Positions 1 through 7,277 of a stretch of DNA of 64,000 nucleotides are shown here, piece by piece; the stretch's first letter is position 1, and each line of letters opens with the position of its first letter. The translations under genes and the position numbers were made by a program. This DNA is from Bacteroidia bacterium (GTDB lineage: Bacteria > Bacteroidota > Bacteroidia > J057 > JADKCL01): the NCBI GenBank assembly GCA_020635905.1, contig JACJYV010000009.1, forward strand, positions 124,001-188,000. The letters are read 5' to 3'. The notes beneath the pieces are model-generated. The model searched no databases. It was given only the letters and a program-made list of their open reading frames with translations, and had not been told where the DNA came from.

Positions 1-250
1 GTGAGGAGGTGGAATTCTCCTCGTTAAGACAGATTTTTAGCCTTTGCCACTGCAGAGAATCTACAAAAAGGGTATCATCCTGGAATATTTTTATAAGCTT
101 ATTGCATTGGATTTCTGCGAAAAAACTTTCCCCTACCTCATCCAAATGCTCAATAAAGCGCAATTGGTTTTGCTTGCTGTAGAAATTCTGGCCCAAGGCC
201 TGATACCCCAAAGCCAGCACCAGTATGGGCAGAATCATGAGTACTCTCAT
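1..250 (-). CDS. Secreted protein of unknown function (3' end outside window)
   Basis: The minus-strand frame opens with an ATG that shares its A with the TGA stop of the upstream yidD gene and stays open to the window edge, giving 83 residues. The first residues, MRVLMILPILVLALGYQALG, form a typical signal peptide ending near Gln21, so the product is probably exported. The rest is polar, with one Cys near residue 57, and matches no family I recognise. The overlapping stop and start imply translational coupling and co-transcription with yidD. The C-terminus lies outside the window, so domain content cannot be judged. Confidence 0.6.
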   Translation of the reverse strand, partial: MRVLMILPILVLALGYQALGQNFYSKQNQLRFIEHLDEVGESFFAEIQCNKLIKIFQDDTLFVDSLQWQRLKICLNEENSTSS

Positions 251-702
251 CACCACGCCTCTAAGGTAGGATCATCTGCAGGCCTTCCCTTTGAAAGTCC
301 AGTTTTCTGGGCCTTCTTCGCGTCAAACGGATTACAGCGACTCAGACGGTCAAGTCCCATCATAGTCCCCTTAGCTAAACCATAACGAGAGATAGCTGAT
401 TTGGTGTATTCTGAGCAGGAAGGAGTGTAGATGCAATGCGCATGCACCTGATAGGTGATTTCTTTTTGATAGGCAAACAAAGCTGTCCAGGCCACAAGTT
501 TCAAAGGATTCCAGAAAAAGGGCATCTTCCTGAATTCAGGATGCCAGTTTTCTTCCTGAAAGGTCTTGCCCTGGCAATGGTTGGCCGCCAACTGCAAATC
601 AGGACTAAGCTGAGCGGAAAGGGTAGGGGCCCAAAAGAATGCCAGCAGGGCCAGCAGGGAGAGCCGTTTCAGGAAAATCAGGTTTTGCAGCATGAATCGC
701 AT
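250..702 (-). CDS. yidD: YidD-family membrane protein insertion efficiency factor
   Basis: The C-terminal half carries the YidD signature: CIYTPSCSEYTKSAISRYG followed by KGTMMGLDRLSRCNPF, with the three conserved cysteines. YidD proteins are small membrane-associated factors that aid YidC/Sec insertion of inner-membrane proteins. The frame is open from 777, but the ATG at 702 (or 693) is preferred because it places a signal-like segment (LLALLAFFWAPTLSAQ) at the N-terminus. That gives about 150 residues, longer than the 70-90 usual for YidD. The extra N-terminal 60-70 residues and possible signal peptide are a variant form. It is followed by an overlapping gene for a secreted protein and faces away from the tRNA gene. 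Confidence 0.85.
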   Translation of the reverse strand: MRFMLQNLIFLKRLSLLALLAFFWAPTLSAQLSPDLQLAANHCQGKTFQEENWHPEFRKMPFFWNPLKLVAWTALFAYQKEITYQVHAHCIYTPSCSEYTKSAISRYGLAKGTMMGLDRLSRCNPFDAKKAQKTGLSKGRPADDPTLEAW

Positions 703-765
703 TTGAAAATGTAGCCTTTTTACCAAAATTTTAAAAATAATGACTGCAGATTTTCGGAACATCCT

Positions 766-773
766 TATATTTG
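766..773 (+). promoter_or_regulatory. -7 promoter element of tRNA-Thr
   Basis: TATATTTG matches the Bacteroidota -7 consensus TAnnTTTG exactly and ends 11 nt before the mature tRNA 5' end. No clear TTG is seen at the -33 position. Confidence 0.5.
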
Positions 774-784
774 GCACGCGTTAA

Positions 785-857
785 GCCACCTTAGCTCAGC
801 TGGTAGAGCAGCTCATTCGTAATGAGCAGGTCGCGGGTTCGAATCCCGTGGGTGGCT
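785..857 (+). tRNA. tRNA-Thr (anticodon CGT)
   Basis: A 73-nt cloverleaf can be folded. The acceptor stem pairs GCCACCT with GGGTGGC (one U-G pair), the D arm is GCTC...GAGC, the anticodon stem is GCTCA/TGAGC with loop TTCGTAA (anticodon CGT, reading ACG), and the T arm contains GGTTCGAATCC. The discriminator base is T. The 3' CCA is not encoded, so it must be added after transcription. Confidence 0.97.
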
Positions 858-865
858 CAAAAAAA

Positions 866-890
866 TTGGCCTTCGGGCCAACTTTTGTTT
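866..890 (+). terminator. Intrinsic terminator after tRNA-Thr
   Basis: TTGGCC-TTCG-GGCCAA is a perfect 6-bp stem with a stable TTCG tetraloop, preceded by an A tract and followed by CTTTTGTTT. It ends the tRNA transcript 9 nt after the mature 3' end. Confidence 0.85.
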
Positions 891-925
891 ACAGTTATTC
901 GTAACCTTAATAAACCTGACCGCCC

Positions 926-1609
926 ATGGCAAATTTTATGGTATCTGTTCTGCTTGCGTTGTTGTGGGTCTTTTCCCTCGGATCCATCCTTCTGACGCTT
1001 TATCGCTGGTTTTTCGACCGTGAAAACCGCATTTCCAGAAACCTGATGGGCAAGCTCAATTTGGCTATTCCCATTCTCGGCATCCTCAATTTCATTGGGT
1101 TTGGCACCTGGATTTACAGCATCTGGATGCAATATACTTCCCTGGTTGCGGTCGAATCCTACGTTACCATTGCCTTCGCGACTGCCGTTTGGGGAATCGT
1201 GTATCTGTTTTCACATCTGATCATTCCTCAACTTTTCTGGATTCCTGCCATGCGCAAAGTGCCTGCACTTTCGCTCAGCTTTCTGATTCCCATTGCCCTG
1301 ACCCCTGTGGTGGGCGCCTGGTTGCTCAATCGCCTTTTTGACTGGTATCCTGAGATCAGCTTTGGTTATACCCTGGGCTTCTCTTTCAAGCAAATTCTGA
1401 TAGGAGTGGCCATCTTTTTCGCCCTTTTCATGATCCTGTTCAAAGACGAACAAAGAGCCGCCTCTCACCGTCCCAAAGTGGATGAAGACGAGGAGGTGGA
1501 AGAGGAGGAAGTGGAATTCGAATCAGGCTATGTGCACGAGGATGAGAATGAGGTCGAAATTGAGATCGAAAAGCCCAAAAAGTCCAAAAAGAAAAAAGAA
1601 GAGGATTAA
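926..1609 (+). CDS. Small integral membrane protein with a highly charged C-terminal tail
   Basis: No family is recognised. The 227-residue product has about five hydrophobic segments (near residues 5-25, 45-65, 75-100, 112-135 and 150-172). The cytosolic-looking tail from about residue 176 is first very acidic (DEDEEVEEEEVEFESG) and then ends in a Lys-rich stretch (KPKKSKKKKEED). The start ATG at 926 gives a hydrophobic N-terminus directly. The gene stands alone between the tRNA terminator and the convergent sulfoxide synthase gene, 36 bp away, with no hairpin in the gap. The tail may be a flexible interaction segment; no function is proposed. Confidence 0.7.
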   Translation: MANFMVSVLLALLWVFSLGSILLTLYRWFFDRENRISRNLMGKLNLAIPILGILNFIGFGTWIYSIWMQYTSLVAVESYVTIAFATAVWGIVYLFSHLIIPQLFWIPAMRKVPALSLSFLIPIALTPVVGAWLLNRLFDWYPEISFGYTLGFSFKQILIGVAIFFALFMILFKDEQRAASHRPKVDEDEEVEEEEVEFESGYVHEDENEVEIEIEKPKKSKKKKEED

Positions 1610-1645
1610 TTCATCCCCTTCCTTCAATTCCATTGATTTTTAACC

Positions 1646-2989
1646 TCACTTTGCCATGCGAAATCCCGCATGCTGGAAGAAATTTCGCCTGAACCACAAG
1701 CGATAGTATTTGGAAGCAGGCGTCCCAATGGTAGCCCAGGAGCCACCCAGAAGGGTTGCATGATCAGCATCCATGTAGGCTGCAGAAAAATCCTCGTACA
1801 AATAATGGGTCTTAAACCCGGGCAGGGCATAAAAATCGTCCTTCAGCCAGGTCCAGACATTGCCATAAACGTCTGAAAAGCCAAGAGAAGAGCATGCAGA
1901 AGGTAAATAACCCACGGGTGAAGGCGATCCAAATTTGAGATTCAGGTTGAAATCGCTGCAAAAAGGCAGGTCAAAAGGCTGGGAAATGGCCGTTTCCCCG
2001 ATCAACCTGAATTCAGCTTCGCTGAGCAGGCGGGCGCCTTTCCAGTTGCAATAAGCCTGGGCCTCATGGCAATTCACTTCTGCCGGCCAGTCCAGTGGCA
2101 GGTCCATTTCATCAAACATGGCACGGTAGCGAAATCCGCCCAGCCCGGGCACCCAGAATTTGGGATGTTGGGCTCCTGCCTCACCTTTCCAGTTCCAGCC
2201 TTCTTCAGTCCACCAACGGGCCTCATTATAGGCCCCGCCTTCTACAAAATCCAGGTATTCCTGGTTGGAAATCAGGTTTTTCGTGGCCGAAAAATCATTC
2301 ACTTCCACCTCCAGGTGGCCATATTCATTATCCCAACCAAAGGTTGGGAAGTCTGCTGGCTTGCCCAGTACCACCTTTCCTCCCGGCACCTCAATCCATG
2401 GATTGTCGCCTGGTTTGCCCAGGGTGGGGGCATATTCCCAGCCCGCAGGGCGGGTGAGCCATTCTGCCGGGTACTGACGGATCAGCATGGAGCTTGTCTC
2501 AAAGTGAATCCTGTCATGGGCCAGGCCCATGAAGAGCGACCAGTACGGATGATCCTGGGTGATATTTCCCGAAAAATCGTGGGAATCAAAGAAATCCAGC
2601 ACGAATTGTTTCGCCTTTTTCCTGTATTCGACCACCTCATGCTCCCGTGGCCAGGCTTCAGCCCCCAGTTCCTCGGCCTTGGCCGGGTCCACCCCCTGGG
2701 CAAAGATCTCCTCAAACTCAGGATTGATCCTTTCAGATTCAGGTATGGAGCCCGAAAGGACCAGCTTATTGATATAAAAAACAGCGGTATGACCCAGGTA
2801 GAAAATCAGCGGGTGACGGAGCGGGTCAGGATTTACATACAACGCACCTGAATGGGTAATGGAACTGAAGAGTAACTCGTAAAGGCTCCAGGTTTCCAGG
2901 AAATAATCCTTTAGCATTTCTTTGCCAGGAGAATCCGTCCGCAGAGGGGGAAGGCTGGAAATGCGCTTTTCAAACGGTTGGGAAATCAT
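1646..2989 (-). CDS. OvoA/EgtB-type sulfoxide synthase lacking the methyltransferase domain
   Basis: The product resembles the N-terminal iron-dependent half of OvoA (5-histidylcysteine sulfoxide synthase), which joins cysteine to histidine in ovothiol biosynthesis. The DinB-like part contains PDPLRHPLIFYLGHTAVF (His67) and the metal motif HDRIHFE (H158, H162, E164), i.e. HX3HXE. From about residue 185 an FGE-sulfatase-type domain follows, ending in GGSWATIG...WFRRNFFQHAGFR. OvoA is usually near 700 residues with a C-terminal SAM methyltransferase; this 447-residue protein stops after the synthase and no methyltransferase gene lies next to it. It may make unmethylated 5-thiohistidine, or a methyltransferase may be elsewhere. 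A related EgtB-like role is the main alternative. Confidence 0.82.
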   Translation of the reverse strand: MISQPFEKRISSLPPLRTDSPGKEMLKDYFLETWSLYELLFSSITHSGALYVNPDPLRHPLIFYLGHTAVFYINKLVLSGSIPESERINPEFEEIFAQGVDPAKAEELGAEAWPREHEVVEYRKKAKQFVLDFFDSHDFSGNITQDHPYWSLFMGLAHDRIHFETSSMLIRQYPAEWLTRPAGWEYAPTLGKPGDNPWIEVPGGKVVLGKPADFPTFGWDNEYGHLEVEVNDFSATKNLISNQEYLDFVEGGAYNEARWWTEEGWNWKGEAGAQHPKFWVPGLGGFRYRAMFDEMDLPLDWPAEVNCHEAQAYCNWKGARLLSEAEFRLIGETAISQPFDLPFCSDFNLNLKFGSPSPVGYLPSACSSLGFSDVYGNVWTWLKDDFYALPGFKTHYLYEDFSAAYMDADHATLLGGSWATIGTPASKYYRLWFRRNFFQHAGFRMAK

Positions 2990-3090
2990 GGTATATGGGT
3001 GATATTAAGTTCGTAATTTCGGAAATATCTGAAATTGCAAGATATAAATTGCTGGTTTCCTTTTGCAATGAATTATGTCAAATTTTCCTT

Positions 3091-3120
3091 AAAAGAACGA
3101 CGCCCCCGGGCGGAGGCGTC
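3091..3120 (-). terminator. Intrinsic terminator downstream of msrB
   Basis: On the minus strand GACGCC-(10 nt)-GGCGTC forms a GC-rich stem followed by GTTCTTTT. It lies about 70 nt past the msrB stop and would separate msrB from the sulfoxide synthase gene. Confidence 0.65.
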
Positions 3121-3187
3121 ATTCAATCCAAAAAAAATTACCACACCATAATTCTTGTATAAGCCACAGTCGGGCTAAATTGTTTCA

Positions 3188-3733
3188 TTATTGATCAGAT
3201 TTTTTCTCAAAAATGAGAGAGGCCGAGTTGATACAGTATCTCAGGCCGGTCGGTCGGGGGCCATCGTTGAAAACATGGCCCAAATGGGCATCACAACGGT
3301 TGCAAACCACCTCTGTACGCACCATGCCGTAGGCCCGGTCTGTATTTTCCCCCACTGCAGCTTTGTCGATGGGTTGGTAGAAAGAAGGCCAACCTGTTCC
3401 CGATTCAAACTTGGTGTCAGAGTCGAAAAGAGGCAGTTGGCAGCACACACACTTATAAACACCCTTGTCGTGATTATCCCACAATGCACCCGTAAAAGCC
3501 CTTTCTGTGCCTTTCAGACGCGTAACTTCGTATTGCATGGGAGTGAGTTGGGCTTGCCATTCGGCATCTGTTTTTACCACCTTGTCTGTTCTTGCTTCAG
3601 TAGCAGGTTTATTGCCCTTATTTTTGTCTTTCTGGCTGAAACCATCTTTGGGCGTGCAGGCCAGCATAAAACAGGCACCGATCCAGACCAGAAAAAAGAC
3701 CCTTGTTGAACGAAAAGTCATTTGCTTTGTCAT
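3188..3733 (-). CDS. msrB: Peptide-methionine (R)-S-oxide reductase, lipoprotein form
   Basis: The enzyme reduces the R epimer of methionine sulfoxide in proteins. The MsrB fold is evident from two zinc-binding CxxC pairs (C95/C98 and C144/C147), the segment SGTGWPSFYQPI, HLGHVFNDGPRPTGLRYC and the catalytic Cys167 in RYCINSAS. The N-terminus is hydrophobic and ends in a lipobox-like MLAC (Cys26), followed by a charged linker to about residue 55, so the enzyme is probably anchored in the envelope. MsrA is not fused or adjacent. Start at 3733; Met5 is an alternative. Confidence 0.93.
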   Translation of the reverse strand: MTKQMTFRSTRVFFLVWIGACFMLACTPKDGFSQKDKNKGNKPATEARTDKVVKTDAEWQAQLTPMQYEVTRLKGTERAFTGALWDNHDKGVYKCVCCQLPLFDSDTKFESGTGWPSFYQPIDKAAVGENTDRAYGMVRTEVVCNRCDAHLGHVFNDGPRPTGLRYCINSASLIFEKKSDQ

Positions 3734-4064
3734 TTGATAAATAAACGGATGGGGGAGGGTAATGGTTTTTGCCGCGGGACACTTTTTTTGCGATTGTCAG
3801 TTTGGGGACAAATTTCGGGTAATTGAAAAAGGGATGCGAAGGAGAATAGTGCATTTTACTATAAAATGACAATAATAATGGCAAGGTGGATTTTTACGAA
3901 AAACAAAAGATAAAATGAGCCCTGGGCGCCCATGGGGTTCATTTGGGGAGATAATTTATATGGTATGTTCAGGGGATTGTGGATAAATATTATGGATTAA
4001 TTGATGATGATGTTGGAATTTATCTCATTATTTTGGTATAATTGCTTTGATAATTGGCATTGCT
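3734..4064. other. Intergenic region between divergent msrB and radical SAM genes
   Basis: This AT-rich stretch of about 330 bp has no credible gene. Its one distinct feature is a 32-bp imperfect palindrome at 3913-3944 centred on the perfect 10-bp palindrome TGGGCGCCCA. No exact TAnnTTTG element was found on either strand. Confidence 0.6.
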
Positions 4065-5132
4065 GTGAGCGATTTACCCCATACTCTAAAAGGAAGAGGT
4101 GCTCAATTGAATGTGAGTAACCCCTTTCACGCCCAAAGCTACGTGCAGGAGCACGTGGAAGGTTTGGACGAGCCTTATTATGAGAATATTCCAACAGAAA
4201 TCATTGACGAATTTCCCAAAAGAATCATCAATAAGGTCGATTCCCCGGATATTCCCATGAACTGGTCCATGAATCCCTACCAGGGTTGTGAGCATGGGTG
4301 TATTTATTGCTATGCCCGGAATTCACACCATTACTGGGGTTTCAGTGCTGGTCTTGACTTTGAGCGAAAAATCGTGGTCAAGCGCAATGCGGCCGAAATT
4401 CTTGAATCCCAATTGCGCAGCCCCAACTGGCAGGGCGATCCCATCATGTTTTCTGGAAATACAGATTGTTACCAGCCGGTCGAACGTGAACTGAAAATCA
4501 CCCGTTCCATGCTGGAAGTGCTGCTTAAATACCGTCAACCCGTAGGCATCATTACCAAAAACAGCCTCATTCTCAGGGATATTGACTTAATAAGTAAAAT
4601 GGCAAAAGAGGGCCTGGTTCATGTCATGGTTTCCCTCACCACCCTCGACGAGACCATTCGCCAAAAGATGGAACCCCGCACCGCGACGGGCATCAAACGC
4701 CTGCAAGTCATTCGCGAACTCACGAATCAACGCATACCTGTAGGCGTGATGGTGGCACCCATAATCCCCGGACTGACCAGCCATGAGGTGCCCAATCTGA
4801 TCAAACGGGCCGCTGAAAATGGAGCCCTTTCCGCAGGATATACCATGGTCAGACTTAACGGGGCAATTGCCGAAATTTTTGAGGACTGGCTGCAAAAGAC
4901 CTATCCTGAAAAAGCTGATAAAGTGCTCAGCCAGATTCGCGAAACCCGGGGCGGCAAGCTCAATGAAAGCCGTTTTGGAGCCCGTATGAGGGGAGAAGGG
5001 GAAGTGGCAGATTCCATTCGCAAACTGTTTCACGTCGCTCGCGACCGTTTTCTGGGCGGCAGGCGTATGCCTGAATTCAACCTGCAAGCCTTCAGGCCCC
5101 TCGACCGCGGAGGTCAAATGTCCCTTTTCTGA
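4065..5132 (+). CDS. Radical SAM protein of the PA0069/Rv2578c (SplB-like) family
   Basis: The iron-sulfur motif CX3CX2C is CEHGCIYC (C75, C79, C82 from the chosen start), within MNPYQGCEHGCIYCYARNSH. This is typical of the radical SAM group related to spore photoproduct lyase (COG1533). Other family segments include MFSGNTDCYQPVE, ITKNSLILRDIDL and MVAPIIPGLT. The substrate of this family is not established. The frame opens at a TTG at 4047, but GTG at 4065 is preferred because it gives the family-like start MSDLPHTLKGRGAQ. Length is about 355 residues, normal for the family. The gene is transcribed away from msrB. Confidence 0.88.
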   Translation: MSDLPHTLKGRGAQLNVSNPFHAQSYVQEHVEGLDEPYYENIPTEIIDEFPKRIINKVDSPDIPMNWSMNPYQGCEHGCIYCYARNSHHYWGFSAGLDFERKIVVKRNAAEILESQLRSPNWQGDPIMFSGNTDCYQPVERELKITRSMLEVLLKYRQPVGIITKNSLILRDIDLISKMAKEGLVHVMVSLTTLDETIRQKMEPRTATGIKRLQVIRELTNQRIPVGVMVAPIIPGLTSHEVPNLIKRAAENGALSAGYTMVRLNGAIAEIFEDWLQKTYPEKADKVLSQIRETRGGKLNESRFGARMRGEGEVADSIRKLFHVARDRFLGGRRMPEFNLQAFRPLDRGGQMSLF

Positions 5133-5265
5133 GAGAAATTTAGTGCATGGTTTTGGCGGGAATGATTTTATTTTCAGAAGTTTTTGGTCAAATTCGCACT
5201 GAATTTCAATCCTGGCCAGAATTCCTTGAAAATGATCATTCGGCCAGCGCTAAACAAAATACCTG

Positions 5266-6024
5266 ATGAAACTGGGCACTTACTCTCACCTGACCATTGG
5301 CACTGCAAATGCCGACGAATCCATCGCCTTCTACCACCAACTGGGCTTCGAACTGATTGGTGCTGGCGAAAGCCCTAATCCCTTTTTTCTCATTTCAGAT
5401 GATGGCCTCCTGATCCTGCTCAACCAGGAAGGAGAGAATTACCTGGCTTTGAATTACTATTCAGGTGAAATGGAGGAGAAACTGGCCGAAATCGAGCAGG
5501 CAGGCATTCCAGTAATTCACAAAATGGAGCACGAAGGGATGCTCAACATGGCCGTGATTGGCTCTCCTGAGGGGCTCATGATTGGCCTCGTCAATCTGGA
5601 ACCTGAAGGACATTACATTCCCGGCTCACCCCGCCTGATAGATCTGGCCCAGGAAGATTGGCAGAATCCCGAAAAATATCCCAATAAGCATTTAGGTATT
5701 TTTGGCGAAATTTCTCTTCCCACCACTGATTTGCAAACTTCCCTCAATTTCTGGGAAACCCTGGGATTCAAAACCACAGGAGTCTATAATGATCCATATC
5801 CCTGGGCCATTGTTTATGACGGGATCAATGTAATCGGGTTGCACCAGGCTGCCAGTATGAAATCCCCTGCGATTACTTATTTCTCTCCCAATCAGCCCGA
5901 AAATGTGAAGGCCCTTATCGAACTGGGATTGGATTTGAAAGTTGCCATGGGCAAATCTCCCGAGAGTGGAAATGCAGTTCTGACCACCCCCGAAGGGCAG
6001 CGATTTTTTCTTTTCAAAATGTAA
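5266..6024 (+). CDS. Tandem VOC (glyoxalase/bleomycin-resistance fold) protein
   Basis: Two VOC modules are visible. The first starts at LGTYSHLTIGTANADESIAF and continues YHQLGFELIG; the second starts near residue 143 with LGIFGEISLPTTDLQTSL followed by NFWETLGFKTTG. VOC proteins bind a metal or small ligand between paired beta-alpha-beta-beta-beta units, so the duplicated form is a complete unit. The reaction cannot be inferred. The gene follows the radical SAM gene by about 130 bp on the same strand and converges with the sorbosone-dehydrogenase-like gene 2 bp beyond its stop. Confidence 0.82.
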   Translation: MKLGTYSHLTIGTANADESIAFYHQLGFELIGAGESPNPFFLISDDGLLILLNQEGENYLALNYYSGEMEEKLAEIEQAGIPVIHKMEHEGMLNMAVIGSPEGLMIGLVNLEPEGHYIPGSPRLIDLAQEDWQNPEKYPNKHLGIFGEISLPTTDLQTSLNFWETLGFKTTGVYNDPYPWAIVYDGINVIGLHQAASMKSPAITYFSPNQPENVKALIELGLDLKVAMGKSPESGNAVLTTPEGQRFFLFKM

Positions 6025-6026
6025 TT

Positions 6027-7166
6027 TTACTTCTGGTAGGTAATCCTGTAAATCAGCCCTTGTTCATCATCAGATAGCAGGACCGAACCGTCAGGGAGTT
6101 GCAATAATGCGACAGGCCTTCCCCAGGCAGAACTTCCCTGCAGCCACCCCGTTACGAAGGGCTGATAGTTTTGCACTTTTCCACCCTCTGTTTCAATCAT
6201 CATTACGCGGTAACCAATAGGAGTGGAGCGGTTCCAGGATCCATGCTGTGCAATCAAAAGACGGTTGCGATATTCGGCAGGAAACATCGAACCAGTATAA
6301 AACAAAACACCCAGCGCAGCAACATGTGGACCCAGTTTTTGAGCGGGTTTGACGTACTTGTCGCAAGATTGCGCATCCCCAAATTCAGGATCAGGCGTGT
6401 CACCCTGGTGGCAAAACGGGTAGCCAAAATGCATTCCTGCCTGCGGGGCATGGTTCAGTTCGTCATTGGGGGCATCGTCTCCCAGCCAGTCGCGGCCATT
6501 ATCCGTGAACCACAATTCCTTTGTCTCAGGATGCCAGGAAAATCCCACCGTATTGCGAATCCCGTGCGCAAAAATTTCAGGATTACTTCCGTTTGGGTCC
6601 ATGCGGGTGATGGTGGAGTAAATTTCCTCCTCCGGGTTGCAAATATTGCAGGGCGCACCCACGGGAACGTATAACTTGCCGTCAGGACCAAAGGCGATGT
6701 ATTTCCAGCCATGCATTTTATCCGTGGGAAATTTATCGTAAACAACCACTGGGCTGGGAGGATCCACCAAATGATCCTCAATCTGATCAAATCTCAAAAT
6801 CCGGCTGATTTCAGCCACATACAGGCTTCCATCCCGAAAAGCAACCCCATTGGGGCTGTTCAGCCCTTTGGCAATCACCCATACTTTGTCCGCAAGATGG
6901 TCCCCATTCTCGTCACACACTGCATAAACTTTTCCGCCGCCTCGATTCCCAACGAATATGGTTCCCTTGTTGCCAAGAGCCATTTGGCGGGCACCTGGCA
7001 CGTCTTTAGCGAAAACAGAGATGGCAAAGCCAGGGGGCAATTTCAGCCTTGGATCAGAATTTACTTCAGTTGGGGCTGGGGCAGGGGAACACATTAGCAA
7101 TTGTAAGGCACAAAAAAGTGCTGTTATTCCCAAGAAATGCATATTTTTTACGATTTTTAATACCAT
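6027..7166 (-). CDS. Sorbosone/glucose dehydrogenase-like beta-propeller lipoprotein
   Basis: The product belongs to the PQQ-dependent sugar dehydrogenase (GSDH/L-sorbosone dehydrogenase) group. The N-terminus has a hydrophobic stretch and a cysteine in LLMCSPAP, consistent with a lipoprotein. Typical propeller segments follow: LPPGFAISVFAKDVPGARQM, GTIFVGNRGGGKVYAV, GLNSPNGVAF, FGPDGKLYVPVG with CNIC, SWHPETKELWFTDNGRDWLG, and GRPVALLQLPDGSVLLSDD near the end. Substrate and PQQ use are not shown by sequence. Two starts are possible (7166 or 7142); both keep the signal peptide. It diverges from the PorE-like gene with about 110 bp between them. Confidence 0.85.
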   Translation of the reverse strand: MVLKIVKNMHFLGITALFCALQLLMCSPAPAPTEVNSDPRLKLPPGFAISVFAKDVPGARQMALGNKGTIFVGNRGGGKVYAVCDENGDHLADKVWVIAKGLNSPNGVAFRDGSLYVAEISRILRFDQIEDHLVDPPSPVVVYDKFPTDKMHGWKYIAFGPDGKLYVPVGAPCNICNPEEEIYSTITRMDPNGSNPEIFAHGIRNTVGFSWHPETKELWFTDNGRDWLGDDAPNDELNHAPQAGMHFGYPFCHQGDTPDPEFGDAQSCDKYVKPAQKLGPHVAALGVLFYTGSMFPAEYRNRLLIAQHGSWNRSTPIGYRVMMIETEGGKVQNYQPFVTGWLQGSSAWGRPVALLQLPDGSVLLSDDEQGLIYRITYQK

Positions 7167-7201
7167 TTTTGCCTGTTTGATTGAAATCCTGATTGGATTT
7201 C

Positions 7202-7231
7202 TTGAATTTAAGGTAAATCATCTTAGTTTTG
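7202..7231 (+). promoter_or_regulatory. Bacteroidota-type promoter of PorE-like gene 1
   Basis: TTG (7202-7204), a 19-bp spacer and TAGTTTTG (7224-7231) match the Bacteroidota TTG/TAnnTTTG consensus. The transcript would start about 40 nt upstream of the ATG at 7278. Confidence 0.7.
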
Positions 7232-7277
7232 TTTAAACTACGCTAATTATTTCTGCTCAAAGAGAATCACACCGCCC

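Noticed and set aside
250..777. YidD start at 777
   Set aside because: It would add 25 basic residues before the signal-like segment, and the frame upstream of 702 lies in the gap before the tRNA.
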